64,000 bases of DNA from Phaeosaccion multiseriatum (Eukaryota; Ochrophyta, other classes), in contig OZ218954.1 of NCBI GenBank assembly GCA_965112735.1, positions 2,232,001 to 2,296,000 of the forward strand. The letters are read 5' to 3'. Below are positions 34,310-46,403 of the stretch, piece after piece (positions within the stretch are counted from its first letter, which is position 1; each line of letters begins with the position of its first letter). Made by a program: the position numbers and the translations under genes. The notes under the pieces are model-generated. The model was not told the origin of the DNA. It was given only the letters and a program-made list of their open reading frames with translations, and searched no databases.

Positions 34310-37149
34310 ATGGGGAGGGGATACGGGGTTGCAGCCTTCGTGGTGGGCTGCACCCTTGCTACTGACACAGCCGCCTTCACATGCACTGCTCCTTCTGCGG
34401 CGAGGCGGGCACCCTCGCGAGCGGCGCCTGTCTCTCAGACCCAAACGAGCTTACGTAGCACAAGCAGTAGCAGCGAGAGCAGGGCCTTTCCCTCGTACTT
34501 GCCCAAGGAGATTAGCGAGATTGTGGAGGAGGCAGCGCTGGATATTTGCCGTGACATGAAGCGGGTTGATCTCGATTTAGGTGACTTCTCTTCGTCGCCT
34601 GTGGCGACCAACTATGTCCAAATCGGGGCAGGAGGAGGAGAGATAAAGAGCGGAGGAGAGGGGGCAGGGACGGGGTCGCTTGGTGACTTTATGAGCTCGA
34701 TGCAGCAGGCATTGTCGTCCTTGTCGGGCTCGACTGGAGGGGGCGCGGAGGCTTCAGCGGCGCCCGAGCAAGGCAAGCAGCAGAGCCCCATCCTCTTGCT
34801 GCATGGCTTTGACTCCTCCATCATGGAGTTTAGGAGGGTCTTGCCGAAGCTGGAGGAGCAGGGCGCAGAGGCTTACGCTCTGGACGTGTTGGGATGGTAA
34901 GCGTGATTGATATTCTTGAGGCTCGAGAGGCAGTACGTGTCGTTCCTTCCTCCCAACCACTCCTCCCCCCCCCTCTCCCTCCCTCCCCCCCGCGCTGGGT
35001 ATGTATGCATGCAGGGGCTTCACGGGGCTCGGAAGCACCAACGATTACAGCGCGGAGGCCAAACGCAGCCACCTCTACGCCTTCTGGCAGACCGTGCTGG
35101 GCGGGCGGCCCATGACCCTCGCAGGGGCCAGTTTGGGCGGTGCCATGGCCATTGACTTTGCTCATCGCTACCCCGAAGCCGTGGACAAGCTCGTCCTCAT
35201 AGATGGGCAGGTGCGTGTGTATCAGGCCCGCGGGGCCGGGCGGCAGAAAGCAGCCGGAGACGATGAACAGCCCGAGGGGCCCACGCATTGACACCCACAT
35301 CATATGCTCCGATCCCTCTCTTCGCGAGCCCCTCCCCTCTTGTTGCGAAGTACAGCTCTTACACCGCCGTTTTGAGTGTACGGCATTCCAACCCCCGGCT
35401 CCTCCTGCTCTTCTCTGCTCACTTCTTTCTTCTTGTGCAGGGCTTCATTGATGGAGCTGGCCCGGGAGGAGCTCTGCCTAAGCCCCTCGCTCGCTGGGGC
35501 ATCCGCTTCCTGGGCTCCAAGTACCTGCGCAGCCTGGCCAACAAGCTCGCCTACTTCGACAAGACATACGCCACGGAAGACGCCATGAATGTGTGTAGGT
35601 GGTGGGCCCATTGGCTTATGAGATGTTGAGAGAAGGGAGGTCCGAAGGTCCTCGAGTCGGTTCTGCCCGGGGCGTTTGCGTGCGTCACCTGCCTGCTCCT
35701 TCCCTCTCTTTCTCTCTCCATCCCAAGTCCCTCCCTCATTGCAGAGCGGTGCTCTCGGCGCCACCTGATTGCACGCTACGATGCATGATGTGCGGAAGTC
35801 AGTCACGCGTTTTCCCTCATTTTCTGTAACGTGTTTTCTGCCCCCCCCCCCTCAGGTGGGCCGCTTGCACGTGCTGCAGGAGGGGTGGGAAGAGGCATCG
35901 ATGGACTACATGGCCAGCGGGGGTTACACCGTGTCCACCAAGGTACTTGGCAACCCTAGGAGTAGTAAGCACCACATACAGAGAGAGCGAGGGAGAGAGT
36001 GGGAGCGAGAGACAGACAGAGAGAGAGAGAGGGAGGGGTAGAGGGAAGACGGAGGCTCTGTCTGTGCGTGCGCGTCTGCTTGTTTGAGAGGGTGAGCACA
36101 GAGACTGATAAGAAAGAAGCCGGGAGCGGGAGGGGGCAGGAAACACAGAATGATGTCACCGTTACAAAGGCACAATCCCTTTCCTCTCCCTTCCTTCTTT
36201 CTTCCCTCTTACCACCACCACCCTTTCCTGTCCCCTTCCGTGGTAGGTTTCTTCGGTCAAGTGCCCAACCCTTGTGCTGTGGGGGCGACAAGACGAGATT
36301 CTTGACCCCAAAAAGTACGCTCTGCGGTTCATAGACGAGATGGAAGATGCCGCCCTGGAGTGGGTGGAGGACTGCGGGCATGTACCTCACTTGGAGCAGC
36401 CCGACAAAGCCGCACAGGCCATTATGGCCTTTGTGAGGGGGCAGGAGGTGGGGAGCAAGGTAAGGCGAGCGGCCGGTGACGTCCTTCTTCCTCTGTCCCA
36501 TCCCTTATCCTTTACACCTTTACACCTTGACACCTTTACACACTCCGCACGCCCTCTCTCTCTCTCTCTCTCTCTCCATCTCTCTCCGACACCCACCTCC
36601 CCTTTCCCCTTCTCCCCCTTTCCTCGCCCCCCTCCCTGCTCTGATGCCGTGCCTTGCGTCCGTTTTAAGGTGCCCTCAGACACCCCTCCTGCTCGAGCAG
36701 ACGGGACAGCAGCAACCGTGGTGGGAACAGCAGCTGCAACGACTGCAGAGTAGTAACAATGGTGGAGCCACTAGTCAAACAGCACGTGTAGAGCTCTGTT
36801 CCACTTGTGGAGGCTCGGAGCTACAGACTTGCTTCAATTGTGACGGGAAGGGCTATTACGTCTCCAGCCCAGGGGATATGACGGTGCAGTGTAAGGGCTG
36901 CCGCGCCTCTGGAGACATTATTTGTCGAACATGTTTTACGGGGGATCCGTATGATATTGAAGGCATACGGGTCAAGACACAGCAGCTCCGGATCAAGAAG
37001 CAGGAGGAGAGGGCCGTGGCGCTTCGGCGAGAGCTGGCGGCCTCTGCAGCAGCAGGAGCAGCAGCAGCAGCAGTTGGTGATACAGCAGCGGTTGAAAGCA
37101 GTGGCGACCACGCTACCTCATCGAGCCACGAGCTTCAGGGTGTAGGCGG

Positions 37150-37181
<32 letters not shown>

Positions 37182-37192
37182 ATGCTGGGTGA
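34310..37192 (+). CDS. Plastid alpha/beta-hydrolase with optional DnaJ-type zinc-finger tail
   Basis: Exons 34310-34896, 35015-35210, 35441-35590, 35856-35942, 36247-36459, then a last exon from 36670 or 36680. The leader MGRGYGVAAFVVGCTLATD-TAA is followed by FTCTAPS, a bipartite plastid-type presequence. The hydrolase core is complete: oxyanion LLLHGFDSS, nucleophile elbow LAGASLGGAMAIDFA, acid in VLWGRQDEILDP and His in CGHVPHLEQP. With the acceptor at 36669 the protein ends at 36753 (438 residues). With the CAG at 36679 the frame continues into CSTCGGSELQTCFNCDGKG, CKGCRASGDIICRTC and a poly-Asp tail to 37192 (581 residues). The second part is a BSD2/DnaJ-type cysteine-rich zinc finger, common in plastid assembly factors. 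Substrate unknown; which isoform dominates is inference. Confidence 0.87.
37066..37090 (+). repeat. (CAG)n-TTGGTGATACAGC dispersed motif, copy in hydrolase gene
   Basis: CAGCAGCAGTTGGTGATACA followed by GCAG, core 37074-37086, coding AAAAVGDTAAV in the zinc-finger tail, the same peptide as the 9665 copy in an unrelated gene. Confidence 0.65.
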
Positions 37193-38419
37193 AGCTGGTG
37201 CGGGCACCAAGCGTCAACTTTTGATTTACAAACGGATGCTGGTGGACATCCTTCCGGTTAAGTCGCAGCCAGTCAGCCAGTTAGCACCCACTGAGAAGAC
37301 TGGACTTACCAACTGTACAGACAAAAAGCATTCACATCTCTCTTCATTCACATTCTTTCATGAAAGCCCCTACTGACCGACTCATGGTCACTAATCATAT
37401 CGTAAGGATGGGGCGAGGCTGCATCAGTAGGCAACAGCTGTTCCACCACATGCCTCCAACCAGCACCGCAGCCACGCGTGGCGTCTACCGCCTACCGTCT
37501 ACCCCATTGTCGGTGCTTCCAGAGAGAGACACACACACATGGTACCATGAGCTGCAGCACTAACCCAGGCTGGCTCAATGACTAGATGACCGGTCAGCGT
37601 ACTACTCTGCAGCCACTGGCAGCCGAGGGTTTGGAGGGGTAGGGGGCTGTCCGCCACGAGACACTTGCACCTTCGCTCGCCCGGCTAAGGGTATCCTCAC
37701 GCCCGTGGTGGTTCCCTCTTCCTTTGGACATTCACTTGGCTCACTCGCGGCAGTGGCTACTGCTGCTTCAAAAACCCGAGGACCCAAGCAATGCTTTCTT
37801 TCTTGTAAACGCCATTGCTTCTCCGGTGTGAGAACAATGGATCCATTAAGAGCTCTGGTCCCTCCTCCTGGATGCTGCTGCTCCTCGCCTTCCTTCATCC
37901 TCATTCTTCTCTCAGCCGAAACCGCCGCTTTATGCGCCGCGTCGGCGAAAACCGCCACACCATGGCGTGGCCGTGCTGTGACATGAGAGCTGAAGACATA
38001 GAGCTTGCGCTGAGCGCCGAATCACCACACCCCCAAGAGGAAGAACCAAACGTCCCACAGGGGAGTCGGCCACACACAGAGACATGCCACGGATGGCAGC
38101 CGAATGGCAGTCGTCTCTCTTTCCAGGGGGAGAGGTATATCGCTGTGTCGAGCTCGAAATCCAAAGTCGATAATTGCCGCCAAGCACCAGCACCAGTAGA
38201 CCTCAGCTCCACAAGACCGGGCAGCTTCGTCACTCACCACTCGTTGCGCTTTGAGATTTGCTCTTGTGTCGCGCCCTACGTTGAGGGGAGTTGGTGTCTG
38301 ACGGACGCGTCCTTCCCTCCCCCGGTCCAGGGTCGAAATGCGGTGGTGGGGGGCGACCTCCATGGCGCGCAATGCCACGGTATCACCAACTGCTACTGCT
38401 GCCTGCTCATTTGTTGCTC
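37193..38419. other. Tail-to-tail intergenic region, hydrolase / UNC50
   Basis: 1.2 kb of mostly non-repetitive DNA. An open frame at 37815-38438 (+) has ordinary composition, overlaps the UNC50 stop and shows no domain, so it is not accepted as a gene. An inverted copy of the CAG-TTGGTGATAC motif is at 38379-38402. Confidence 0.45.
38379..38402 (-). repeat. Inverted, intergenic copy of the CAG-TTGGTGATAC motif
   Basis: Minus strand: GCAGCAGTAGCAGTTGGTGA then TACC. It lies just past the UNC50 stop codon and is non-coding for any accepted gene. Confidence 0.5.
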
Positions 38420-40393
38420 TCACCAGAAGTACAAGTGAGCCATCACCCTACTCATGTTGAAGCCCAACCCGACGATGTGCAGGAGCGAAGTGGCAGCCAC
38501 TACCCCGATGATTGGGATGACAGGGAACAGGAACACCTAAAAGGTTCGTTCAGAGGAAGAGGAGGGGAGGGGAGGGTGGCAGAGGGTAAGGGACTGCTTT
38601 CGTATCGTCCGCGTTCCGTCTAGCGAGGGAACATACGCGCACACACACACTCGGAGCTTGAGGCCTCTGGAGGACTAATTGGAGAGTAAAGAAGTCCCCC
38701 TTCTTGAGGACCGCAGATTGTATACATTGTGTACTATAATCGGCCAAGCAAACAAGCAAGCAATCTGGTGTGTGTGTGTGTGTGTGTGTGTGAGTGAGTG
38801 ATTCTCCGTGGGTGCGTGTGCTGTTCTTCAGACGAGTGGCGATATCGTGCTCACTCCCCACAAACCCCAACCTTCACCCCCTTCTCCTCCTCCCCCAGTG
38901 AGTTGTTGTGACGGTGGTGCTACCGTTGGGTGTGGAGCTCAGTTCTCAAAGATTAAAATGACTCTCATCCTTTGTAGAAAGTAGAGCATTGGTTTGCTCA
39001 TCATCGCTCCTGTCAACGCCAACTGCCCGCTCTCGCGAATCACCAACGCCAACACCACACGTCCTATCTCTCTCCTGTCCTCTCCTCTCCAGCACTTCCT
39101 ACTCACTCACCTCAGTCTTATTGAGAAATGGCAGTGCTCTGTAGCCGAGGTGCGAAATGTAGAAGTAGTAGCTGAAGGCCACGCCATAGAGCACATTGGC
39201 CAGCACAAGAGACAGGAACGAGTGTCCCAAAAGAAGAGGAAGGAACAAATACTGCGGAGATGGAGAGAGAGAGAGATAGATAGAGAGAGATAGATAGAGA
39301 GAGAGATTAGAGAGAGAGAGAGAGAGAGAGAAGAGAAGGCGAGACGACACAGTCAGGGGCAGAAAAAGAAGAGCAGGGGGAGACAGAGCAAGCCAAGGGA
39401 CAGACGAGGAGGTACAGAAAGGAAAGAGAGCGAACCGCCAAAACGCCTTGAGGGGCGCTGCTGCACAGCCCTAGCCACAGCAAAATGGCAAAAGAATGCA
39501 CAGCCTTCTGATCCACTGACCTGCACCACGTACAGCATCACGAACAGTGGGAAGAAGGCGTTACAATGAATGTCGAAGGCGTAGAGCCACTCCACTGTCT
39601 GCTCCACGGAATGTGATCGGTGCTGCAGGAGGTAGGTGTTGCTTATCCATCTGCCCACCGTTGCGGCCACCACTCCTGGGGGGGAGGGGGGGAGTTCACG
39701 TGTAGACAAAAGACGGAGAGAGACAGAGAGAGAGAGATCAGGCAAGGGGGACCAGGAGATGCCAAACAGAGACGAGACGGGAGCTTCTTTTGACCTCCAA
39801 GAGCCCAACGCAACGTTGAACAGCAGCACATATGGTTCGGTAAAGGCTGGACCCACCCCAGAAGAGCCAGTGCAGCAGAACCGCGTGGGCGATGAGCCAC
39901 AGGTGGTGCCAGAAGCCGTGAACATGGAAGGCCAGGCCGTAGGCCATGGCGCCGACCACCAGGAAGGCTATCTGGACCAGGGCAAAGCCCGGATCGTCGC
40001 GAGCCCAGTGGTTCTTGGTCTGCTTGCGGTAGTAGGCTGTTTTGTACACTTGCTGGGGATTGACGCTGAGCAGGGTCATCAACTGGTCAGACGTGGCTTC
40101 CACGTCCATCTGCCACAGAAGGGGAGAATGGGACCGGGCGAGCGATAGAGGGAAGGAATCCAGATGGAAAGGTGAGGAGCATCGCGGCGAGGGAAGAGAG
40201 CATTGATATCCTCTCTCAGCCCGCTTTCCCGTCCGTTCCTCGCAAGCTCCCCACATTTCAAGAGGACCAAGTCACCCACCTGGTTGACGTCCAGCATCCT
40301 GCGGAAGTACTCTGGCAAGGACGACGACACAGTATACGAATCCCTGCTGGATCCATAGTGGCCGCTTGATGAGCGTCCGTCTAATGGGAGCAT
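38420..40393 (-). CDS. UNC50: UNC-50 homologue, Golgi membrane protein
   Basis: Multi-pass protein of Golgi and ER membranes; in animals it supports nicotinic receptor trafficking and in yeast (Gmh1) ARF-GEF recruitment. Minus-strand exons: 40280-40393, 39857-40109, 39521-39675, 39111-39251 and 38420-38536, giving 259 residues, the usual family length. Signatures: LPEYFRRMLDVNQMDVEA, VYKTAYYRKQTKNHWARDDP, membrane segments ALVQIAFLVVGAMAYGLAF and LWLIAHAVLLHWLFWG, VEWLYAFDIHCNAFFPLFV, FLSLVLANVLYGVAFSYYFY, ISHLGYRALPFLNKTE and a last membrane helix VFLFPVIPIIGVVAATSLLH. All splice sites are GT-AG. The ATG at 40393 starts the conserved N-terminus directly. Confidence 0.93.
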
Positions 40394-40790
40394 TGTCTCC
40401 ACTTCCCTCCCCCCTCTCCTCCTTCTCTTCCTCTTCTTCCTCTTCCTTTTCCGTGTCTCTAACTTCTTCGCATCATGACAACTCAGGGAAACATGTGTTT
40501 ATGCACTCGTCAGTGTGGGACTGAGTGGGCTGGGGAGGGGACTCTCTCTCTCTCTCGGGAGGGGAAGTGGGATATCGAAGTGGGGAGATTGGAGGAACGG
40601 AACCACCGGGGTTGCTGACATAAACCCTGATGTGAGCGAGCAAAAGTAGAGAAAAGTTGTCCTCACTCACGGACGAGGCCGGCCCTCGAAGGGTATAAGC
40701 GAGAAGAAGCGGTTGATTGGTGCAGCTATAAAAGGAATTGATGAGGATTTCCTGCTCCCAGCGGAGCAGGAAGAGAAGCGAAAGAAGGAG
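40394..40790. other. Divergent region upstream of UNC50 and the DUF6729-like gene
   Basis: About 400 bases, pyrimidine-rich near 40400-40450. The reading frame of the right-hand gene stays open upstream to about 40713 without an ATG, so an earlier exon is possible. Confidence 0.35.
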
Positions 40791-42726
40791 ATGGAGGAGA
40801 GGAAGAAGAAGGGCTGTGACATGTCTTCGAGCGCAGACAGGGTAGATGGTGCAAGTGGTGACCACTTCGTAGGGTTTTCTTCGCCGCCCCTTGGTCGCAC
40901 GTCTAAGCGGTACGTTCTCAATTATCGCCTCTTCGCCGCCCTTTCTGTACATACCTTGACACACTTTCTTGCCCCTGTTGCTCTCGCCCCCTTTCTACAT
41001 CTTTTCTTTGTGCTAACAGGGGTGAGAACGACGAGGATGAGGACGAGGAGGATGGTAATACGGGCGAGGAGGGGGGCGGTTGTGGTGGGGGAGGGTTTGG
41101 GACGAAGAATAGACCACCAGCGCAGACTGAGTTCATCAAGGTAGCACTCCAGGCGGCAAAGGATCCAGAGAAAGGGTTGTCTACTTGGGGATCTCCCTAC
41201 TTCAGGGCCCCGACGGTAAGCCGCCAGTCTCAAGTGGGAGGGTACGCCCAACGTGACGTGTTTGTCTGGCCCCCCCACATCTTCCACAACCTTGGAGAGG
41301 ACCATCGGCAGCCTCTTTGCGCATGGCATGCCTCGTCAAAGTGTGTACAAGCTAATGGATGGACGGCGCCGCAGCGGGCTGTGCATGTCACCAGCCTGGA
41401 GGACAACTTTGTCATGGTGGGGACAAGGCATCTGTGTGCAGTGCGATGGGAGGAGAAGAAACGGATGAAAGCTGCGTACAAGGAGGCGGAGAAGAAGAAA
41501 GAAAACGTCACAAGAGCAGGTTCGTGTGCTTCGGTTGTGTCTCATTTGCGCTACTCTCTGCGGCTTTGGATGAAGACGCCTCGCCTCTCTTCTTCGCCCT
41601 CCTTCCTTGTCCCCACCCCTGTTCAGATTGCCGCTCAGAAGAAAGCCATTAGCGAGTACTCGACCTCCTTCTACTCCTACGACCCACGCGTGACCACAGC
41701 GTACAAGGAGAACTTACGCTTCCAGTGGGTGACTGCAGAGCTGCCCGTTGAGGTAGGACCAGGCAACACGGCCCTTACAACCTCAGCGGCCCTGCTTCTC
41801 GTGCGAAACGGTACATCAACTGGCGGCATCGGTGACACAGAGAAGCTGTTTAAGGAACTGGAGTCGCATTCCCTGAGCCGAAAGCAGCTACAGTTTCTAG
41901 GGGAGGTGAGTTTCTGGCAGCTCGCCTTGGGAGACATGGGGGGCGGCTTCGAGGAACTCAGAAGCTTACGAAAGAGGAATTGGCGACCTTGATACGCGCA
42001 TCGATTTAGATGTGGGCGGCTCTTTGGCCGCCCTTGCCGCTCTTTCTTATGCCATCCACTGCAGAAGCTTACTTACAGTCTGTCTTCCACTCAGAACTCG
42101 CCTACAACGAGCTCAGGAGCAGCCACTTCTTCGAGGCTGTTCAGCGGCCCCTTCGGAGGGAAGTGGGACCATCTGCAGCCGCTGCGGGACCTGTGGACAA
42201 GGCGTGGGTGCGGCAGTTTTTGCCCAGGGCACAGACTCTCGCGGCACCACAAGAGGACCACGACGCCATCGAGGGGCAAGAGCGAGCAGAGAACCCTGCT
42301 CCAGTTGCGGGGGAGGAGGGTGGAGACCACTTTAGCGAGGAGCATGTTGGCGGAGATACTGCGGAGGGTACAGCAGCGAGTGGCAGCATGGGCTACACCC
42401 CCTCCCGCTTTCCGGGATGGAGTCTGCCACTGCTGGAGGAGCTGCTGCTGCAGCAGCAGCAGGACCTCCCAGCGCCGGCAGCAGGAGCCGCAGCACCGTG
42501 GCCGGCAGCGGGAGGATCGGGGGCAGGAGCAGTTGTAGCACCTGCAGAGGGTGGTGTCGCTCTCGGGAGGGGTGAGAGTACCCGCGAGACGGAGCTACGG
42601 AAGAAGGGGGAGGCCTGGAAAAGGAGGAGAACAGAGGCAGGCGCAGAGGGGAGGGAGGCGGCAAAGCTCCAGAAAAGGGCGACCCTTCATGGTGACTCGT
42701 ACCTTTCTGTGTACATGGTAATGTAA
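40791..42726 (+). CDS. Transposon-associated protein with DUF6729-like domain
   Basis: Exons 40791-40909, 41020 to about 41506 and 41627-41905 fit one frame; the exon(s) after 42064 are uncertain because two frames are equally plausible. The middle part reads DVFVWPPHIFHNLGEDH, PLCAWHASSKCVQANGWT and RAVHVTSLEDNFVMVGTRHL, which resembles the DUF6729 domain of transposon-type proteins in fungi and other eukaryotes (from memory; not searched). A region with ALTTSAALLLVRNGTSTGG and LESHSLSRKQLQFLGE follows, as in those proteins. The usual CxxC pair is incomplete: only PLC and SKC remain. The C-terminal section is Ala/Gln/Glu-rich. Likely a remnant or diverged mobile-element gene. The segment 41507-41626 is in frame (120 bases), so it may be intron or coding. 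Confidence 0.5.
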
Positions 42727-45690
42727 ATGCAACACATTGGTCTTGTTCAGTTGCCTCTGCTGTCGCGCACGCTTCGTGGGAGCATGTCTGTCTTTCTTCT
42801 TCCTCCCTTTTGGAAAGTGCGTCGAGAGGAAAGGAGGAGAAGCAGCTAGGCCCACGCACAGCACTGAAACTCAAATCCAGACCGCGGTTTGGATCTGAGT
42901 TTCAGTTTGCTCCACCTCTGTCCGGTCACCCAGTAACAAGACGCACACGTCATCACTCTGAAGAACACGAGTCTTATTATTATGAACATGAAATCTCCAA
43001 CCAGCGGACAGGCCTTTTGTTATCCCTCTTCGCCCTGCCTCCTCCTTGCTTGTCCTCCTCCATCCCCAAGGCCCCTTGTTCTATTGGTCGCGTGCACCCG
43101 TCGTTCTTGACCCAGCTTCCATCCTCCCTCTTCCCCTGCTCAGAATGACACCACTCCTCGTCGGGCGGTCCTCGCTCGTCGGGCTGTTGAGGAAGGTCGG
43201 AGGTGTTTGGCGAGGAGGGGAGGGAGGGAGGGAGAGAGAGAGAGAGAGCCATTCAGAAGCAGCCAATGGAAGAGAGAGGAGGAGGAGCCGGCGCTGGGGA
43301 ATTTCTCCTTTCCCCGTCCCTTCCCTCATCCCCGTCACTGCCTGAAGGCCTTCCCTCACGGCCGGCGCTCGGGCTCGGGTGCTTCTTAGACCAAGTCAAG
43401 GCCAAGGAGAGGAAGGACATGTGGGAGTGGCAGCCAGCTCAACGAGACAAGAGTGCCACGGAAGGCATTCCCTACCCTTGGCGAGCCCGCGGGCAGCAGT
43501 CCTCGCCCCAATCCATGGCAGCAGCGGCACGTTCGCTCCGTGGCTCCATGACGGGGTCGCCGAGCGAGACCCGGCCGCCCCTCCGGCTGCCAGTCGTGTC
43601 ACGCGTCTCGGCTGGCATGATGACAAAGCAAAGCAAAGGGAGCGCCGAGCGGTAAGGACGGGTGAGAAGGCCGCGACGGCGGAGAGACAAAGGTATTGGC
43701 AGCCCTGAGAAGGGCTCCCGAAGTGCACTAAGCAAACCATCAAAAAGATCATGACCAATCAAAATCATGGGGTCCGGCCGCCCACCCGGCTGCTGGCTGC
43801 TGTGCAAGTCAACGAGGAGCCACCTCCATAACTCCGGAGCCGGAGCAGTCGGCCTACTTGGTCACCGGCGCCTTTGTGCCCCTCCCCTCTCTCTGTGCCC
43901 GGGCATGGGGGCAGAGCAGAGTGGACCTTAACATCTAACTACTATTGAAGGTCGGCAAGAAGTCTTGTCCCGGAGACAGACACAGCGGGTGTGTACGTCC
44001 CCGGGCCGAGACTACACTCCTTCTGCGTGCTATCTGCTACCAGCCGGCTTCAGGCGACGTGCTACCTGCTACCAGCCGGCGGCCAGTGGCGTGTTACTGG
44101 GCCCTGCGGGGCCGGTAGATATGCTACTGGAAATGCGTCGGGCCCACGTCAGGGGTTTGACAAGCCGCCTCTTGTGGCCGGGAGGTGTCGCTTCTCCGCG
44201 CACTCTCCTACTCCCTTTCTCTCCACTCTATGCTGCTGGTCCTTGCCCCCCCCTGCCCTTCTCTCTCCGCTCTCGCTCCCCAACCATCCCTCTGTACGTC
44301 CATCATTCACCATGCCTATGCCATACTTCTCCCCAAACAACCCTCCCGCCCGTGCACCCTCTTTCATCGCAGGCCCTCTTCCTTTCGCACTCCCTCTCAT
44401 TTCTCCCTCCTCTTGTCCCTAATTTTGGGCCTCGCGCTCCCTCTTCGCCCAGCCTGCTCACCTCTTGCTCTGGGACGGGAAAGGTCGATGACGGCCATCA
44501 GCGGCTGGTCTGCGGTTTCAGCGTGGGAAGCAAGGGAGGGAGGGTGTGGGGGTGGGCGAGGAGGAGGTCAGTTTTGGACACTAGCGCGCCTCCTGCATAA
44601 ATATGACGGCAGGCAGACAACGCGTCTCCACACACTGTCAATGCTGCTCATCGTCTTCGCCCTTCTCTCTCTCCACTCTCACTCTCCAACCATCCCTTCC
44701 CCTCTCCGTCACCCACCACACCTGGCCCCTGCTTCTCTCCAATCCGCCCCTGACCATCCACTTTCTTCCTCTTCACCTTTCTCTCCATGACACTCTCGCC
44801 TCTCCCCCATCACCCTTCCTCCTCTTATCCCTCTGCTTTCCGATCCGTACCGATCCGCCCCTACCCACCATGTCATGTCGCCGCGCCCCCGCTCTCCAAA
44901 CCCATCGCCTCTCCTCCGTATAATACACCGGCTTTCTCATGCGCGTGTCCGTCATGCGCCCCTCCCCCGCAGCATCGGCTGCTGCCTACTCGGCTCGGCT
45001 CCCCGCATCAAACATGCCTCTTCCCATCACCTGGCCCTCCCTCTTCGCCCTCTATCCCGCCTCTCTATCGGTAGTGCTTACATCCAGTCCCTGTAGTGCT
45101 TTCACCGTTGATGATTAGTACGGGCATTGAAAAAAAACGAGTAACGGGATTTCTAAGTGAGTTTGAGGGATGAGACCATAATTTCCCCGCCCCTTATGTC
45201 GCTTCCATGAACGCCACCTCCGCACCTACCTGGCCACCTGCGTCTTGCTCAAGGGAGCTCCACCCTTTCCTCCCCCTTTCCTCGCGCGAACGCCACAGTT
45301 TTGGCAAGAGCTACATCAGAATCGGTACCGAGTCGGCCAGCAATCAAGCAAATCAGATGGGTGCCCAGTCGCGATGCTTGGATGTGCTCGCATGTCAGCC
45401 CGAGCGAATCAGTGGATGTAAGTAGGCCAGGGGAAGGGAAGGGCATGTGAGACAGGGAGCGAGGGAGCGTGGTTAGACCGAAACAGGAGACGAACGAGCG
45501 GAACATGCATGACGTACCCACCCAACTCCAACCCCCCTCCTCCCGCCCCCGCGCATCCTCACCCCTTACCACGTGTACTTCCTTCTGGGCTGGCGCACCC
45601 CTTGGACGCAAAGAAACATTTTTCAACGTCGAGTGAGCGCAGTGATGTAACGCGTACACTGGAGACATGTTCGTCCTGCCGTTCGGCAAC
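42727..45690. other. Low-complexity region without a recognisable gene
   Basis: About 3 kb of pyrimidine-rich DNA. Repeated CTCTCCACTC/CTCCAACCATCCC segments occur near 44220-44290 and 44660-44700, and a CTACCTGCTACCAGCCGGC direct repeat near 44030-44085. Open frames on both strands are Ser/Pro/Leu-rich shadows of CT-rich DNA. It may be degraded mobile-element sequence. Confidence 0.45.
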
Positions 45691-46265
45691 GTGTGCACCA
45701 TAAGGAACCACCTGACGGTATACGGGCATATGGCAGTGTGTGGTGGGAGAAGTCGCTCATCAGGTCCGACGGAGCAAGTGTCGAAGAAGCCATCCCCCCC
45801 AAGCCCACTCGCCCTCGCGACAGAGCCCCCCCCCCCCCCCTCGCGACACCTTCTTCTCCGACGAAAGGCGAAGGAGAGTGGACTGAGGGCGGGGAGAGCG
45901 AAGACCTGGGACGCCCGCGTTGGACAGGGAGAGCGACAGGGGGTGGAGACGGAGCCCGGCCATCCGGCGGGACGCAGGAGGGGCAACGCAGGCCTCCACC
46001 TACCACCTTCAGAGTTGATGTCGGAAAGGAGATGACGCCGGTGAAGGAACGAGGGAGCGGAAAGGACAAGTCGGTGAAGGAAGTGGGGGAAAGGGAAGGA
46101 GAAGTGGTGCGCAACAAGGAGGAGCGGCGCAAGCTTCCCAGGTGGGACAGCGAGGTCTGCCGCCCGTGGTATTACTGGCTCGAGACGGAAGGTCCGGCAA
46201 GCGTTGCGCGCGGCCGATCTGAACAAGTGCAGCAGGCACCGCCGCCTGCTGCAGCAGCTGCAGCA

Positions 46266-46298
<33 letters not shown>

Positions 46299-46403
46299 GG
46301 AGGAGGAGGAGGAGGAGGAGCTGCTGTAGCAGCAGCAGCAGGACCAGCGCCGGCAGCAGCAGCAGCAGAGGGACGATCAGGGGCACGCGGGGGGAAATGT
46401 CTA
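45690..46403 (+). CDS. Possible coding exon upstream of the giant gene
   Basis: An open frame with charged, protein-like composition: TFRVDVGKEMTPVKERGSG, VVRNKEERRKLPRWDSEVC and RPWYYWLETEG, then a poly-Ala/Gly run made by a GCTGCT/GGAGGA repeat. No family is recognised. Its style matches the giant gene at 47.7-61.9 kb, so it may be an early exon or a separate remnant. No start codon or splice site is firm. Confidence 0.3.

Noticed and set aside
37815-38438. 207-codon ORF between the hydrolase and UNC50
   Set aside because: It overlaps the UNC50 stop antisense, has no domain and ends without a conserved feature; probably chance in GC-rich DNA.
41507-41626. Firm intron in the DUF6729-like gene
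   Set aside because: The 120-base segment is open in frame and its best in-phase donor (GTCACA) is weak; it could equally be coding.
45249-46226. 325-codon minus-strand ORF
   Set aside because: Ser/Pro/Leu-rich shadow of purine-rich plus-strand sequence that is itself more protein-like.
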